NCBI GenBank assembly: GCA_947501695.1
Contig: CANMWO010000001.1
Coordinates: forward strand, 310,001 to 374,000
Source of the DNA: an uncultured Sphingomonadaceae bacterium
GTDB lineage: Bacteria > Pseudomonadota > Alphaproteobacteria > Sphingomonadales > Sphingomonadaceae
Direction: 5' to 3'
Length of the DNA stretch: 64,000 bases
The first letter of the stretch is position 1. The number at the start of each line of letters is the position of its first letter. Shown here in pieces: positions 19,909 through 30,009 of the stretch. The notes beneath the pieces are model-generated. The model searched no databases. It saw only the letters and a program-made list of their open reading frames with translations, and had not been told where the DNA came from. The position numbers and the translations under genes are program-made.

Positions 19909-22110
19909 ATGAAGGCGATCAAGCGAGTCGGGATAGGATTGCTAATCCTGATTTTACTAGTCGCCATCGCGCTGGCCGTTTGGGAACCGATGAGCGTTTC
20001 ATCGGTTTCACCACCGCCCAAGAAAGACTATGAAGCGCGTATCGTCCGCGATAATTTCGGTGTGCCTCATATTTTCGGCAAGACCGATGCCGATGTCGCT
20101 TATGGTGTCGCATACGCGCATGCAGAAGATGATTTCGCGACCCTCCAAGAGGTGACGGCGATGACCCGCGGGCGTCTGGCTACGCTTAACGGCGTAGATG
20201 GCGCGCCGATTGATTATGTTGCAGAGCTTCTCGATGTCGGCGGTACTGTAAAACGCAAATATGATGATTTGCCCGAAGATGTAAGGGCCGTCCTCGAAGG
20301 CTATGCATCCGGCCTAAACGCTTATGCAGATGAAAATCCGGATCAAGTAAGCTTGCGCAAATTATTTCCGGTCAATGGCCGTGACATTGCAGCAGGTTTT
20401 GCTCTGCGTTCACCGTTTTTCTTTGGGCTAAATAGCCCAATACAGGCGCTGACGGAGAATAAGCCGCTGCGCCAAGAAGGCGGTCCAAGCCTATCCGTGC
20501 CGATTGAGAACCGCACCGTCCACCCGTTGAGCGAGGACAAGATTATCACCCCGGTTGGCCCGGATCCCGATGACAATGGGTCTAATGCTTATGCCATTAT
20601 GCCAGAGCGATCCAGCGATGACAAAACCCGTTTAATTTCCAATTCGCACCAGCCATTGCGCGGCAATGTTGCTTGGTATGAATTGGTTGTCCATAGCGAA
20701 GAGGGCTGGGATTTTGCTGGCGCCAATTTTCCTGGATCGCCATTTCCTTTCCTAGGTCATAACAAAAACCTGGGTTGGACCAACACGGTCAACCGTCCCG
20801 ACTTGATCGATATTTACAAGCTGACGCTCAACGAAAAAGGCAATGCCTATAAATTTGATGGCGAGTGGTTGCCGCTCGAGAAAAAACGCATCTGGTTGAA
20901 AATCAAATATGGTCCGTTTGTTATTCCCTATCCACAGATGGTTTACCGCTCGGTCCATGGCCCGGTCATCCTGAATGACAATGGTGCCTATGCGCTGCGC
21001 TATGCAGGTATGGATCAGCTCGACATGCTGACCCAATATTACCGCATCAACAAGGCGCAGAATTTTGATGAGTGGCAAGCGGCCATGGCGGGGCAGGGGG
21101 TGCCTGCGACGAATTTTATCTACGCGGATGCCAAGGGCAATATCGGCATGTTCTACAATGCGATGTTCCCCGACCGCGCGCCGGGCTTTGACTGGCGCAC
21201 CGTTCTGCCGGGGGATAACTCCAAAGCGGTGTGGCAAAATACATTGCCGTTCACGCGGGTTCCGGCGTTGATCAATCCCGCCTCAGGCTATGTCATGAAC
21301 GCGAATAACACACCTTATGTAGCAGCGGGTCCCGGTGATGAGCTGAGCCGTGAAACCTTCTCGCCGCTAATGGGTATCGAGAATGACGAGACCAACCGGT
21401 CGATGCGCTCCATCGATATATTGGAAAGCTTTGGTAAAATCGGTGAAGCGCAAATTCGAGAGCTCAAATACGATACGGCGTATGTGAAGCGAGGCTACGC
21501 AAAAAAATGGCTGGATGAAATTGCCGCACTCGATTTACCGATCCGGATGAAAGACGGCGGACAATATATCCAGGCGCAAAGACTGCTGGCTGATTGGGAC
21601 TGGGACCTCGACGGTAAAGGCCCTGCCGATGCGTTGGCGCTCATGGTCTTGCGACCAGCCAACAAATCCCATTATCAACGCGGCGAAAAACCTGACCCAT
21701 TGGAAATCCTGAAGGAAACCGTTGATCATCTCGTCGAGCATTTCGGCAAAATGGATGCGCCGATGCTCGACGTCCTGCGCCTGCGTCAGGGTGATGTAGA
21801 TCTGCCGATTGATGGCGGCAATGATACGATCCGTGCATCCACCTTATGGGATGTCGAAGACGATGGCCGCCTGTCGGTGCGTCATGGGGATAGCTTCATC
21901 ATGTTTGTCGAATGGGATAAGGCGGGTGCTGTTAGCTCGCGCTCGATCCAACCCTTTGGTGCAGCGACGACCCGACCTGATAGTCCGCACTATACCGACC
22001 AGATGCAGCTGTTCGTGGACAAAAAGTTGAAGCCAGTATTTTTTGATCCGGCGGAGCTGGAGAAAAATAAGGTGAGTGAAAAGATAGTTGGGTCGGCTGA
22101 CAAACCATAA
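19909..22110 (+). CDS. penicillin acylase family protein (1)
   Basis: RIVRDNFGVPHIFGKTDADVAYGVAYAHAEDDF; GSNAYAI Ntn-nucleophile context; N-terminal membrane anchor. Confidence 0.92.
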   Translation: MKAIKRVGIGLLILILLVAIALAVWEPMSVSSVSPPPKKDYEARIVRDNFGVPHIFGKTDADVAYGVAYAHAEDDFATLQEVTAMTRGRLATLNGVDGAPIDYVAELLDVGGTVKRKYDDLPEDVRAVLEGYASGLNAYADENPDQVSLRKLFPVNGRDIAAGFALRSPFFFGLNSPIQALTENKPLRQEGGPSLSVPIENRTVHPLSEDKIITPVGPDPDDNGSNAYAIMPERSSDDKTRLISNSHQPLRGNVAWYELVVHSEEGWDFAGANFPGSPFPFLGHNKNLGWTNTVNRPDLIDIYKLTLNEKGNAYKFDGEWLPLEKKRIWLKIKYGPFVIPYPQMVYRSVHGPVILNDNGAYALRYAGMDQLDMLTQYYRINKAQNFDEWQAAMAGQGVPATNFIYADAKGNIGMFYNAMFPDRAPGFDWRTVLPGDNSKAVWQNTLPFTRVPALINPASGYVMNANNTPYVAAGPGDELSRETFSPLMGIENDETNRSMRSIDILESFGKIGEAQIRELKYDTAYVKRGYAKKWLDEIAALDLPIRMKDGGQYIQAQRLLADWDWDLDGKGPADALALMVLRPANKSHYQRGEKPDPLEILKETVDHLVEHFGKMDAPMLDVLRLRQGDVDLPIDGGNDTIRASTLWDVEDDGRLSVRHGDSFIMFVEWDKAGAVSSRSIQPFGAATTRPDSPHYTDQMQLFVDKKLKPVFFDPAELEKNKVSEKIVGSADKP

Positions 22111-22205
22111 AATTAGGGGTGTTGCCAACATCTAATGCAAGCATAGATGTCGGTCTTAAAACACTCTTTCTTGGAGGCTTGTTATCCGGGTCTTCTCAAC
22201 CCGGA

Positions 22206-23384
22206 CTATTCTGCCAAACTCTCGATTGTGTTCAAATCAACTGCTGCAACTGCGGATTTCAACACTTCTATTGAATCTACTTTGCCTTTGGCTTCAACAT
22301 TGAATCGATCAGCAAAAATGGTGCTGTAACGCCCTCTTCTGTTGCTGCTGTCATAGCGCTCGGTTGTTAGTCGTCCATCAACCTTGCCGGTTCTTTCCTC
22401 AACCGTACCGGTTTGCTTTTGTGACTCTATGTTGAGCGCCCCGCCGAGAGTCGCAAGCCCGGCGGCTGCGCCAAGGTCAGTCACTTGAAGCGTGATTTGA
22501 TCCTCACCGGTGCCGTAAGTGGCTTCAGCCGTCGATCCGCCAATACCAGCAACAGAACCGCTATTCGTTTCAAAACCAGACCGGGTCAGGCCACCGGGTA
22601 AGCTAGCCGGTAATAGTTCTAATAATTTATCGGGTGCCGTTGGCGGCGTTGCCGCGCCGTTTTGTGCCCGCTCGCTAGCAGCTTCCATCTTTTTGCTCGC
22701 TTCTTCGAGTTTGCCTAAATCAAGAGAACCAACCCCCGGTACGGAAACAGTTCCGGACAATGCGCCATCATCGGTTATAGCAGACGGTCCACCAGCAAAG
22801 AGCAACATTAAGGGCGCCGTAATCGCGCTGAGGATGAACCCGGCTACAGCAGCAGAAACGACTATTACAATGGTGTAAACAACACTCTTATCTTCCGGCA
22901 CTTTCATCAATATGGGTAGGCCAAGATAGAGAAGATAAATACTATAAAGCCCCAAAAGAGTAAGCATTCCTAGGCCCGGTATAAGATTAAAAATCGCTGC
23001 AACCCAGCCGGCAGTTGCACTATAGGCAGCAATCTTAAAGGCTTTGTCTCGGTTCGGCGTAGCTCCAAATTTTGGCGCCAAAAAATCAATCAGCAGTGCC
23101 AAAAGAAAAACAATAAGGAGCGTCGCCAGATAGCTGATGACCGCTGTCGATAAAGCACTAAAGAAGGACGGACGGTATGAGATACCAAAAAACCCATTCC
23201 CGAAAACCAGCGAATGGATCAGTGTTGCAATAGGCCCAATTGCAGCGAGCGGGAGAATGTAGGATTTGTAAATATCGGTAATAGATGTTGTTTCACCATC
23301 GATAACCGACCATTCCGTTTTCGGGCTCATTAATATGCCCTTGACCCTTGTTATCAAACCATTTTTGTCATCTATCATAACCAT
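22206..23384 (-). CDS. Yip1-family membrane protein
   Basis: VKGILMSPKTEWSVIDGETTSITDIYKSYILPLAAIGPIA; multiple TM helices. Confidence 0.75.
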   Translation of the reverse strand: MVMIDDKNGLITRVKGILMSPKTEWSVIDGETTSITDIYKSYILPLAAIGPIATLIHSLVFGNGFFGISYRPSFFSALSTAVISYLATLLIVFLLALLIDFLAPKFGATPNRDKAFKIAAYSATAGWVAAIFNLIPGLGMLTLLGLYSIYLLYLGLPILMKVPEDKSVVYTIVIVVSAAVAGFILSAITAPLMLLFAGGPSAITDDGALSGTVSVPGVGSLDLGKLEEASKKMEAASERAQNGAATPPTAPDKLLELLPASLPGGLTRSGFETNSGSVAGIGGSTAEATYGTGEDQITLQVTDLGAAAGLATLGGALNIESQKQTGTVEERTGKVDGRLTTERYDSSNRRGRYSTIFADRFNVEAKGKVDSIEVLKSAVAAVDLNTIESLAE

Positions 23385-23670
23385 TTCCCCTTGTTCCTAC
23401 TAACAAGCACGAATGAGTTACCTAAGCAAGTTAGGTCGCCCGAGTAACTTGCATTAGCAGTCTCATAAAATTAAATTCTCATGAGTGGTAACAGTTAAAT
23501 TGGTAACCTCAGTGAGTCAGATCACTGTTATGGTTCTTAGCTGATTGGTCTAATGATGCGGAACTTTGAATCTCATATCGTGAAGTGCCGCGCTTTCCTG
23601 ATGGTAGTTTTTGGCGATAGAGCCGATATCCACGCGAAGGTTTAAGCTCGGCATAAGTGTAATGGGCGCT

Positions 23671-25263
23671 TTAAGGCTCCAAAACCGTATCCACTGCTTC
23701 TGACAACCGCTCAGGATAATCGGTAATATAATGCAGTCCCCGACTTTCCTTCCGGGCCAGCGCTGATTTTACAATCAGATCTGCAACCTCAATCAAATTA
23801 CGCAATTCGATCAAGTCCTGCGTGACCCGGAAATGTCCATAATATTCTTCAACCTCTCCGCGCAGCAGGTCGATCCGGTGTTGGGCGCGCTCCAGCCGTT
23901 TGGTGGTGCGAACGATACCGACATAATTCCACATGAAGCGGCGGATTTCGGTCCAGGTCTGTTTGATGACCACTTCTTCATCACTGTCGGTGACCCGGCT
24001 TTCATCCCACGGGCGTATTGCTGGCGGTTCCGGCATGTCTTCCCAATGCTCGGCAATATCGCGCGCAGCGGCGTCGCCAAAGACGAAACATTCCAGCAAG
24101 CTGTTCGAGGCCAGCCGGTTGGCACCATGCAAACCGCTTTCGCTGGCTTCGCCGGCTGCATAAAGCCCCGGCAGGTCCGTGCGGCCATGCAGATCGATCA
24201 ATATCCCGCCGCAGGTATAATGTTGGGCAGGGACCACCGGGATCGGTTCCTTGGTCATATCGATGCCAAGGCCGATGAGCTTGTCATAGATATTCGGGAA
24301 ATGATGCTTCACAAATTCTGGTTTGTGGTGGGATATATCGAGATGAACATAATCGAGGCCAAGCCGCTTGATCTCATGGTCATTGGCGCGGGCAACAATA
24401 TCGCGCGGGGCCAGCTCCATGCGTTCCGGATCAAAGCGGTCCATGAACCGCTCTCCACCATCCTGTACGCCGGGTGGTAGTTTCAAATGACCGCCTTCGC
24501 CGCGCACGGCTTCGGTGATGAGGAAATTTTTGACTTCAAGATTGTACAGACAGGTCGGGTGGAACTGCATCATCTCCATATTCGAAACGCGTGCGCCGGC
24601 CCGCCATGCCATCGCAATGCCGTCGCCCGTGGCTCCGCGCGGCGCGGTGGAAAATAAATAGGTTCGACCAGCACCGCCGCTGGCCATGATCGTGGCCCTT
24701 GATGTTAGCGTTTCCACCCGTCCGGTGTTGTTGTTGAGTGCATAAACACCCCAGACATTTTTTGCGCCAGTTGGTGTATCGGCATGCCTGTCGGAAATCA
24801 GATCAATCGCAACCATATGGGGCTGTAGTGTGATATTGGGATGGGCCGCAGCGGTATTCTGTAGCGCTTCTTGGACTGCCCAGCCGGTGGCATCATCGAC
24901 ATGGACGATCCGGCGGTGGCTATGACCTCCTTCGCGGGTGAGGTGAAGGGTTTCCGCTTCTTTGTTGAAAGGCACGCCCATATCTTCCAGCCGCTGGATC
25001 GCAGCAGGCGCATTTTCGACCACAAATTCAACGGTTTCCCGGCGGTTCAATCCAGCGCCTGCGACCATTGTATCGTCGATATGGTTTTCAAACGTATCAC
25101 CTGCATCCAGCACAGCTGCAATTCCGCCCTGTGCCCAAGCCGTCGAACCACCGGCAAGATCGCCTTTTGCCAGTACCAGAACCTTGTGCGTTCGGGCCAA
25201 TGTAATAGCCGCACTCAGCCCCGCAGCGCCGGAGCCAACGATGATGACGTCGAAATGGCTCAA
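23671..25263 (-). CDS. nadB: L-aspartate oxidase
   Basis: FAD motif VIIVGSGAAGLSAAITLA; HTRE-like HLTREGGHSHRRIVH; HYTCGGILIDLHGRTDLPGLYAAGE. Confidence 0.95.
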   Translation of the reverse strand: MSHFDVIIVGSGAAGLSAAITLARTHKVLVLAKGDLAGGSTAWAQGGIAAVLDAGDTFENHIDDTMVAGAGLNRRETVEFVVENAPAAIQRLEDMGVPFNKEAETLHLTREGGHSHRRIVHVDDATGWAVQEALQNTAAAHPNITLQPHMVAIDLISDRHADTPTGAKNVWGVYALNNNTGRVETLTSRATIMASGGAGRTYLFSTAPRGATGDGIAMAWRAGARVSNMEMMQFHPTCLYNLEVKNFLITEAVRGEGGHLKLPPGVQDGGERFMDRFDPERMELAPRDIVARANDHEIKRLGLDYVHLDISHHKPEFVKHHFPNIYDKLIGLGIDMTKEPIPVVPAQHYTCGGILIDLHGRTDLPGLYAAGEASESGLHGANRLASNSLLECFVFGDAAARDIAEHWEDMPEPPAIRPWDESRVTDSDEEVVIKQTWTEIRRFMWNYVGIVRTTKRLERAQHRIDLLRGEVEEYYGHFRVTQDLIELRNLIEVADLIVKSALARKESRGLHYITDYPERLSEAVDTVLEP

Positions 25264-26195
25264 GCGGCTTTCCTTGTCAGGTTAAGGAACACATCCTCCA
25301 GATCCGCCTCGCGCGTCGTAACATCGACGATTTGGTATCCGCGTTTCTGAACGGCTTCCATTACGCCCCCGGCATTTGTGTGATCCTTGTTGTAAGTCAC
25401 GGCAACAGTACGCGGCCCGACAATGTCGGCTTTCAGGAAAAGATCATCGGCAAAGGTAACGGCATCAGACTCTTGCGAAATATCGCGGTCCAAAGTTAGC
25501 TCGACCAGTTTCTCACGCGCCATGTCTACCAGTTCCGGTGTTGTTTTGAGCGCGATCAACTTGCCGTGATTGATAATCGCAATCCGGTCACAGAGGTTTT
25601 CGGCTTCTTCAAGGTAGTGGGTAGTAAGGACAATGGTGACGCCGGATTTGTTAAGCTGTTCCACATATTGCCACAGCTGTTGGCGTAATTCGATATCAAC
25701 GCCCGCGGTTGGTTCATCGAGAACCAGGATCGGCGGCGAATGAACCATTGCCTTGGCTACCAAAAGGCGCCGTTTCATGCCACCCGACAGGGTGCGGGAA
25801 TAGGCATGGGCTTTGTCTTCTAGATGTACGGCACGGAGCAATTCCATCGTCCGTCGCTCGGATTTCTTGATGCCATAAAGTCCAGCGACGACTTCTAACG
25901 ATTCCGCCGGCGTGAAGAATGGATCAAACATAATCTCTTGCGGCACGATACCGATTGACGCCTTGGCATTGCGGTGATCGACATCAATGTCAAAGCCCCA
26001 GATATTGGCGGTACCACCGGTCTTGCTAACCATGCCCGACAAAATGTTGATCAGGGTCGATTTGCCTGCGCCATTGGGGCCCAAAAGCCCAAAAATCTCG
26101 CCGCGTTTCACGTCGAAAGTTACATCATCCAGCGCCTTTTTGCCGCCGTCATAAGTTTTGGAGAGATGGTCGATGGAGATAGCTGCTTCGGTCAT
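25260..26195 (-). CDS. ABC transporter ATP-binding protein
   Basis: Walker A GPNGAGKS, signature LSGGMKRR, Walker B ILVLDEPTAGVD; 4-bp ATGA overlap with nadB. Confidence 0.93.
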   Translation of the reverse strand: MTEAAISIDHLSKTYDGGKKALDDVTFDVKRGEIFGLLGPNGAGKSTLINILSGMVSKTGGTANIWGFDIDVDHRNAKASIGIVPQEIMFDPFFTPAESLEVVAGLYGIKKSERRTMELLRAVHLEDKAHAYSRTLSGGMKRRLLVAKAMVHSPPILVLDEPTAGVDIELRQQLWQYVEQLNKSGVTIVLTTHYLEEAENLCDRIAIINHGKLIALKTTPELVDMAREKLVELTLDRDISQESDAVTFADDLFLKADIVGPRTVAVTYNKDHTNAGGVMEAVQKRGYQIVDVTTREADLEDVFLNLTRKAA

Positions 26196-26331
26196 GACAA
26201 CCGCATAACCATCTTGTTCCTTACAATCAAAGGCTTTGCACAGCTTGTAATACAATATGTGACAGCGTTTAACGGAAAATTAGGCATGAGATTAAAGATA
26301 TCTTTCTTATGTTGCCGCTATTGATGGCAGT

Positions 26332-26883
26332 GTGGAACAAAATAGGGACCAGAAATGGGCGTTCAAGCCCGGATTTGCGCGTGCAGCAATGCTATTGCCT
26401 GCGCTTTGTTGTTTGGTGCCCGTTTCGGCTTCACATGCGCAGTCTGCAGATACAATGGTGACGGTCAATCGAGCTATTACGGTCGTTAAAAATAGCGATT
26501 TGCTGTTCGGCAACTTTATCGCCGGGACGACAAATAGCAATTTTCGGATGCATGCCGTCACCGGCAATTTGATCCAGCAGAGCGGCAATGCGGTTTCAAT
26601 CGGTGGTGCACAGAGCCGTGCTTCATTTACGGCAACCGGAACGCCCTTTGCTCAGGCTAACATCAGGCGTTCACAAAATAGCATTAATATCGTTCGAGAT
26701 GGTGGATCTGAGACAATGCGGGTCGATAATTTTTGGCTCGGCAACAGCGGAGGCTTGCGCGATCAGATTTTGGATGCTGCGGGGCAAGCTACATATTTTG
26801 TCGGAGGCCGGTTGCGCATAGGACCCAATCAGGCCGCTGGGACATATCGCGGGACGTTTAGTGTGACGATTGAATATCAGTGA
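26332..26883 (+). CDS. DUF4402 domain-containing protein (1), GTG start
   Basis: LLFGNFIAGTTNSNF...GGRLRIGPNQAAGTYRGTFSVTIEYQ; signal peptide. Confidence 0.82.
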   Translation: MEQNRDQKWAFKPGFARAAMLLPALCCLVPVSASHAQSADTMVTVNRAITVVKNSDLLFGNFIAGTTNSNFRMHAVTGNLIQQSGNAVSIGGAQSRASFTATGTPFAQANIRRSQNSINIVRDGGSETMRVDNFWLGNSGGLRDQILDAAGQATYFVGGRLRIGPNQAAGTYRGTFSVTIEYQ

Positions 26884-27060
26884 ATAAATAGGAAAGCCCA
26901 AGGGTAAATAGGGATCAACCTTAAAAATTGCGCCTTACAATCAAAGGCTTTGGGTTACCCGGCCCGCCGGCTGCCATTATACAGGATGTGACACGGGTTA
27001 GCGGAAATTTAACTAAGGCCTTAAAGATATCTTTGGGGTCTGACAGCTATGGACGACATT

Positions 27061-27633
27061 GTGGAACATTTGGGAGACCATAGACGGGTGACCAGACCCG
27101 GATTAGTGCGCATGGCATTTTTGCTGTGTGCTCTTCTATGCGTCGGTTTTGCGCAACCAGCTTATGCCGGACAGTCAAACGGGGTCGGCCGGACCACGGT
27201 CGTCAACTCTTTGTCTTTGATCAAAGATGCCGATCTGAATTTTGGTGATCTGATTTCCGGAACGGCGGCCGGTACCGTTATTGTCGACCCTCAAAGCATA
27301 AGGCAAGTTAATGGCGGTCCTGTAGCGGCAGGCGGCACCGTTTCGGCTGCTCGCTTTCAGGGATCTGGCACAGGCGGTCAACGTATTCGAGTAAGAGCGC
27401 CAACGGGAAGTTATATCCTGACCGAAAGTTTCAGCGGTGCGATCATGACTTTGCGTGACCTGACTTTGGAAGTGGACAATGCTGACTTGCTCGGGCGTGG
27501 TAATAGCGGCCAATACCGCATAACTGGCGCCGGCCCGTTCACCGTTAGGGTCGGTGGTACGCTGGATGTCGGTGCGAACCAGCCATCTGGTACCTATTTG
27601 GGTACGTTCGACATTGATGTGAATTACTTCTGA
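27061..27633 (+). CDS. DUF4402 domain-containing protein (2)
   Basis: LNFGDLISGTAAGTVIVDP...VGGTLDVGANQPSGTYLGTFDIDVNYF; GTG 27061 aligns with GTG of copy 1 (alternative ATG 27049). Confidence 0.82.
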   Translation: MEHLGDHRRVTRPGLVRMAFLLCALLCVGFAQPAYAGQSNGVGRTTVVNSLSLIKDADLNFGDLISGTAAGTVIVDPQSIRQVNGGPVAAGGTVSAARFQGSGTGGQRIRVRAPTGSYILTESFSGAIMTLRDLTLEVDNADLLGRGNSGQYRITGAGPFTVRVGGTLDVGANQPSGTYLGTFDIDVNYF

Positions 27634-27704
27634 TTTCTTTGAAGCGTTAATTTTTTTAACCATGATCGCTAGCGATTTGGTTAAATTTTGTGGGTAGTGA
27701 GTTA

Positions 27705-28253
27705 ATGATGAAGACCAGAGACCAGATTATACCGCGCTTGATCGGCGGCTTGTTGATCGTGCTAATTGGAATGACGAGCGCACCAGCTGCGTTTGCGCAG
27801 GATGCAGATGCTGACGCCAGAGCCGTGACCATTGGTCCGCTTTCCGTCGTCAATATTGCCGACTTGGAATTCGGGAGTATTATTCCAAGTGCAACGGCCG
27901 GTACGGTGTTTATCGACACCCGTAATGGAAACCGCACAACCACTGGCGGCGTTACGCTTGCTGCGGGCGCCAATAACCGCGCCAATTTCATTATCTATGG
28001 CGGGCCTAACCAGATTGTTGAAATATCCATTCCCGGATCAACAACGATTACGCACAGCAACGGTTCGGACAATATGCTCATCGACCAGATGGCTATTGGA
28101 AATGGTAACCGGAATTTCAGCACATTCGTGCGTGGCCTGTTGGGTACGCTGGGCATTTATCAGCTTACAGTCGGCGGTCGGCTGAATGTTGATGCTGACC
28201 AGCAAGACGGCGACTATACCGGTAGCTTCATCATGACGGTTGATTATCTCTGA
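27705..28253 (+). CDS. DUF4402 domain-containing protein (3)
   Basis: LEFGSIIPSATAGTVFIDTRNGNRTTTGGVTLA...VGGRLNVDADQQDGDYTGSFIMTVDYL; ATG inside ORF 27690-28253. Confidence 0.8.
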   Translation: MMKTRDQIIPRLIGGLLIVLIGMTSAPAAFAQDADADARAVTIGPLSVVNIADLEFGSIIPSATAGTVFIDTRNGNRTTTGGVTLAAGANNRANFIIYGGPNQIVEISIPGSTTITHSNGSDNMLIDQMAIGNGNRNFSTFVRGLLGTLGIYQLTVGGRLNVDADQQDGDYTGSFIMTVDYL

Positions 28254-28319
28254 TAAAATCAACCGGTTCGGCTGCGGTAATATATTGCGCTGTGTGAACA
28301 CTGTTGCTAATTCGGCGTC

Positions 28320-28532
28320 ATGAATGACACTCCCGAAACAGTAAGAACGTCAAAAAAACGCAATGCATGCGATGGCGCATCCGACATTCCCGGTGGTGCC
28401 GCGCTTGGTCATCCTCGCGTCTGGCTGGAAATTGACGAAAAGGGTTATGTCGATTGCGGCTATTGCGACCGGCGTTTCATCCTGATCGGCGGACCCGCTG
28501 ATGTGGCCGCAGACGCGTCTTCAAGCGAATAA
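28320..28532 (+). CDS. CHCC-type zinc-finger protein
   Basis: ALGHPRVWLEIDEKGYVDCGYCDRRFIL. Confidence 0.85.
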   Translation: MNDTPETVRTSKKRNACDGASDIPGGAALGHPRVWLEIDEKGYVDCGYCDRRFILIGGPADVAADASSSE

Positions 28533-28581
28533 TCTGACTTAAGGGGGTGCGCTGCCCCGATTTCGTTTCTATATAAATGAA

Positions 28582-30009
28582 ATGATGAAAAATTTAGATC
28601 CCCGCTCGTTTCTCTATCGCCCTGACGGATTGGACCCAGAACGGGCTAAGTCGTTAGTATCCGGCAGCCTTTCTGCATGTGACGATGGAGAGCTTTATCT
28701 GCAATATAGCGCTGTGGAGAGCTTCGGCTTTGATGATGGGCGCCTAAAAACCGCTGATTATAGCACTGATAGCGGCTTTGGTTTGCGCGGTGTGTCGGGT
28801 GAAATGACCGGTTTCTCGCATAGTAATGAAATTAGCGAAGCGGCAATCAAACGCGCGGCGCAAACCCTGCAATTGCTCGATCCTGCTAAGGGCGAGGCAG
28901 CTCCGCCACCGCGTGGCTCGAACCAGCATCTTTATGGCGAAGCCAACCCGCTGGAAACCATCCCGTTCGCGAAAAAAGTCGCACTGTGCCAAGAAATTGA
29001 CGCTGCCGCCCGCGCGCGTGACCCGCGTGTTGCGCAGGTTTCTGTCGGCCTGTCTGGTAGTTGGAGCGTGGTCGAAATTGTCCGCCCGGATGGTTTTGTC
29101 GCGACAGACGTGCGGCCTTTGGTACGCCTTAATGTCTCGATCGTCGCCGAACAAAATGGCCGCCGCGAAACTGGCAGTTTTGGCATGGGCGGCCGTTATC
29201 TATACGACCAGCTGTTCGAAGAAGCCCGTTGGAACCGGGCGATTGACGAAGCGCTCAATCAAGCGCTCGTTAATTTGGAGAGTGTTGACGCGCCGGCTGG
29301 CGAGCAAACCGTATTGCTTGGCCCCGGTTGGCCGGGGATTATTCTCCACGAAGCCATTGGCCACGGGTTGGAAGGCGATTTCAACCGCAAGGGTACGAGC
29401 GCATTTTCAGGACGCATTGGCGAGCGTGTCGCTGCGCCCGGCGTGACCGTTGTTGATGATGGCTCGATCAATGAACGGCGCGGTTCGCTGAGCATTGATG
29501 ACGAGGGCACACCGACCCAGGAAAATGTGTTGATCGAGGACGGCATCCTCAAATGCTACATGCAGGATCGGCTGAACGCGCGTCTGATGGGTGTTCCGGC
29601 GACTGGTAATGGCCGCCGCGAAAGCTATGCCCACGCGCCAATGCCGAGGATGACCAACACGTTTATGCGCGGCGGTAACGATGACCCGGACGAGTTGATG
29701 GGCCGTGTCAAAAACGGTATTTACGCCAAGAGCTTTGGTGGCGGACAGGTGGATATTGTTTCCGGCAAGTTCGTATTCTCCTGTACTGAGGCTTACAAGA
29801 TCGAGAACGGCAAATTGGGCGCACCGATTAAAGGTGCAACCTTAATCGGTGACGGTCCGACGGCGCTGACTAAGGTGACCGGTATCGGCAACGACATGGC
29901 GCTGGACGAAGGTATCGGCGTGTGCGGCAAGGGCGGGCAATCGGTGCCAGCCGGTGTTGGACAGCCAACTTTGCTGGTTGATGGGTTGACGGTTGGGGGT
30001 ACTGCTTGA
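28582..30009 (+). CDS. tldD: metalloprotease TldD
   Basis: ILHEAIGHGLEGDFNRKGTSAFSGRIGERVA; GICGKGGQSVPAGVGQPT-type C-terminus. Confidence 0.95.
   Translation: MMKNLDPRSFLYRPDGLDPERAKSLVSGSLSACDDGELYLQYSAVESFGFDDGRLKTADYSTDSGFGLRGVSGEMTGFSHSNEISEAAIKRAAQTLQLLDPAKGEAAPPPRGSNQHLYGEANPLETIPFAKKVALCQEIDAAARARDPRVAQVSVGLSGSWSVVEIVRPDGFVATDVRPLVRLNVSIVAEQNGRRETGSFGMGGRYLYDQLFEEARWNRAIDEALNQALVNLESVDAPAGEQTVLLGPGWPGIILHEAIGHGLEGDFNRKGTSAFSGRIGERVAAPGVTVVDDGSINERRGSLSIDDEGTPTQENVLIEDGILKCYMQDRLNARLMGVPATGNGRRESYAHAPMPRMTNTFMRGGNDDPDELMGRVKNGIYAKSFGGGQVDIVSGKFVFSCTEAYKIENGKLGAPIKGATLIGDGPTALTKVTGIGNDMALDEGIGVCGKGGQSVPAGVGQPTLLVDGLTVGGTA

Noticed and set aside
22120-22205. ACATCTA...TAGATGT and TCCGGGT-N7-ACCCGGA hairpins between convergent genes
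   Set aside because: Probably ordinary 3' end structures of the converging genes; no T-tract or other evidence of a distinct function.
23833-24480. 215-aa plus ORF antisense to nadB
   Set aside because: Shadow ORF overlapping conserved nadB sequence.
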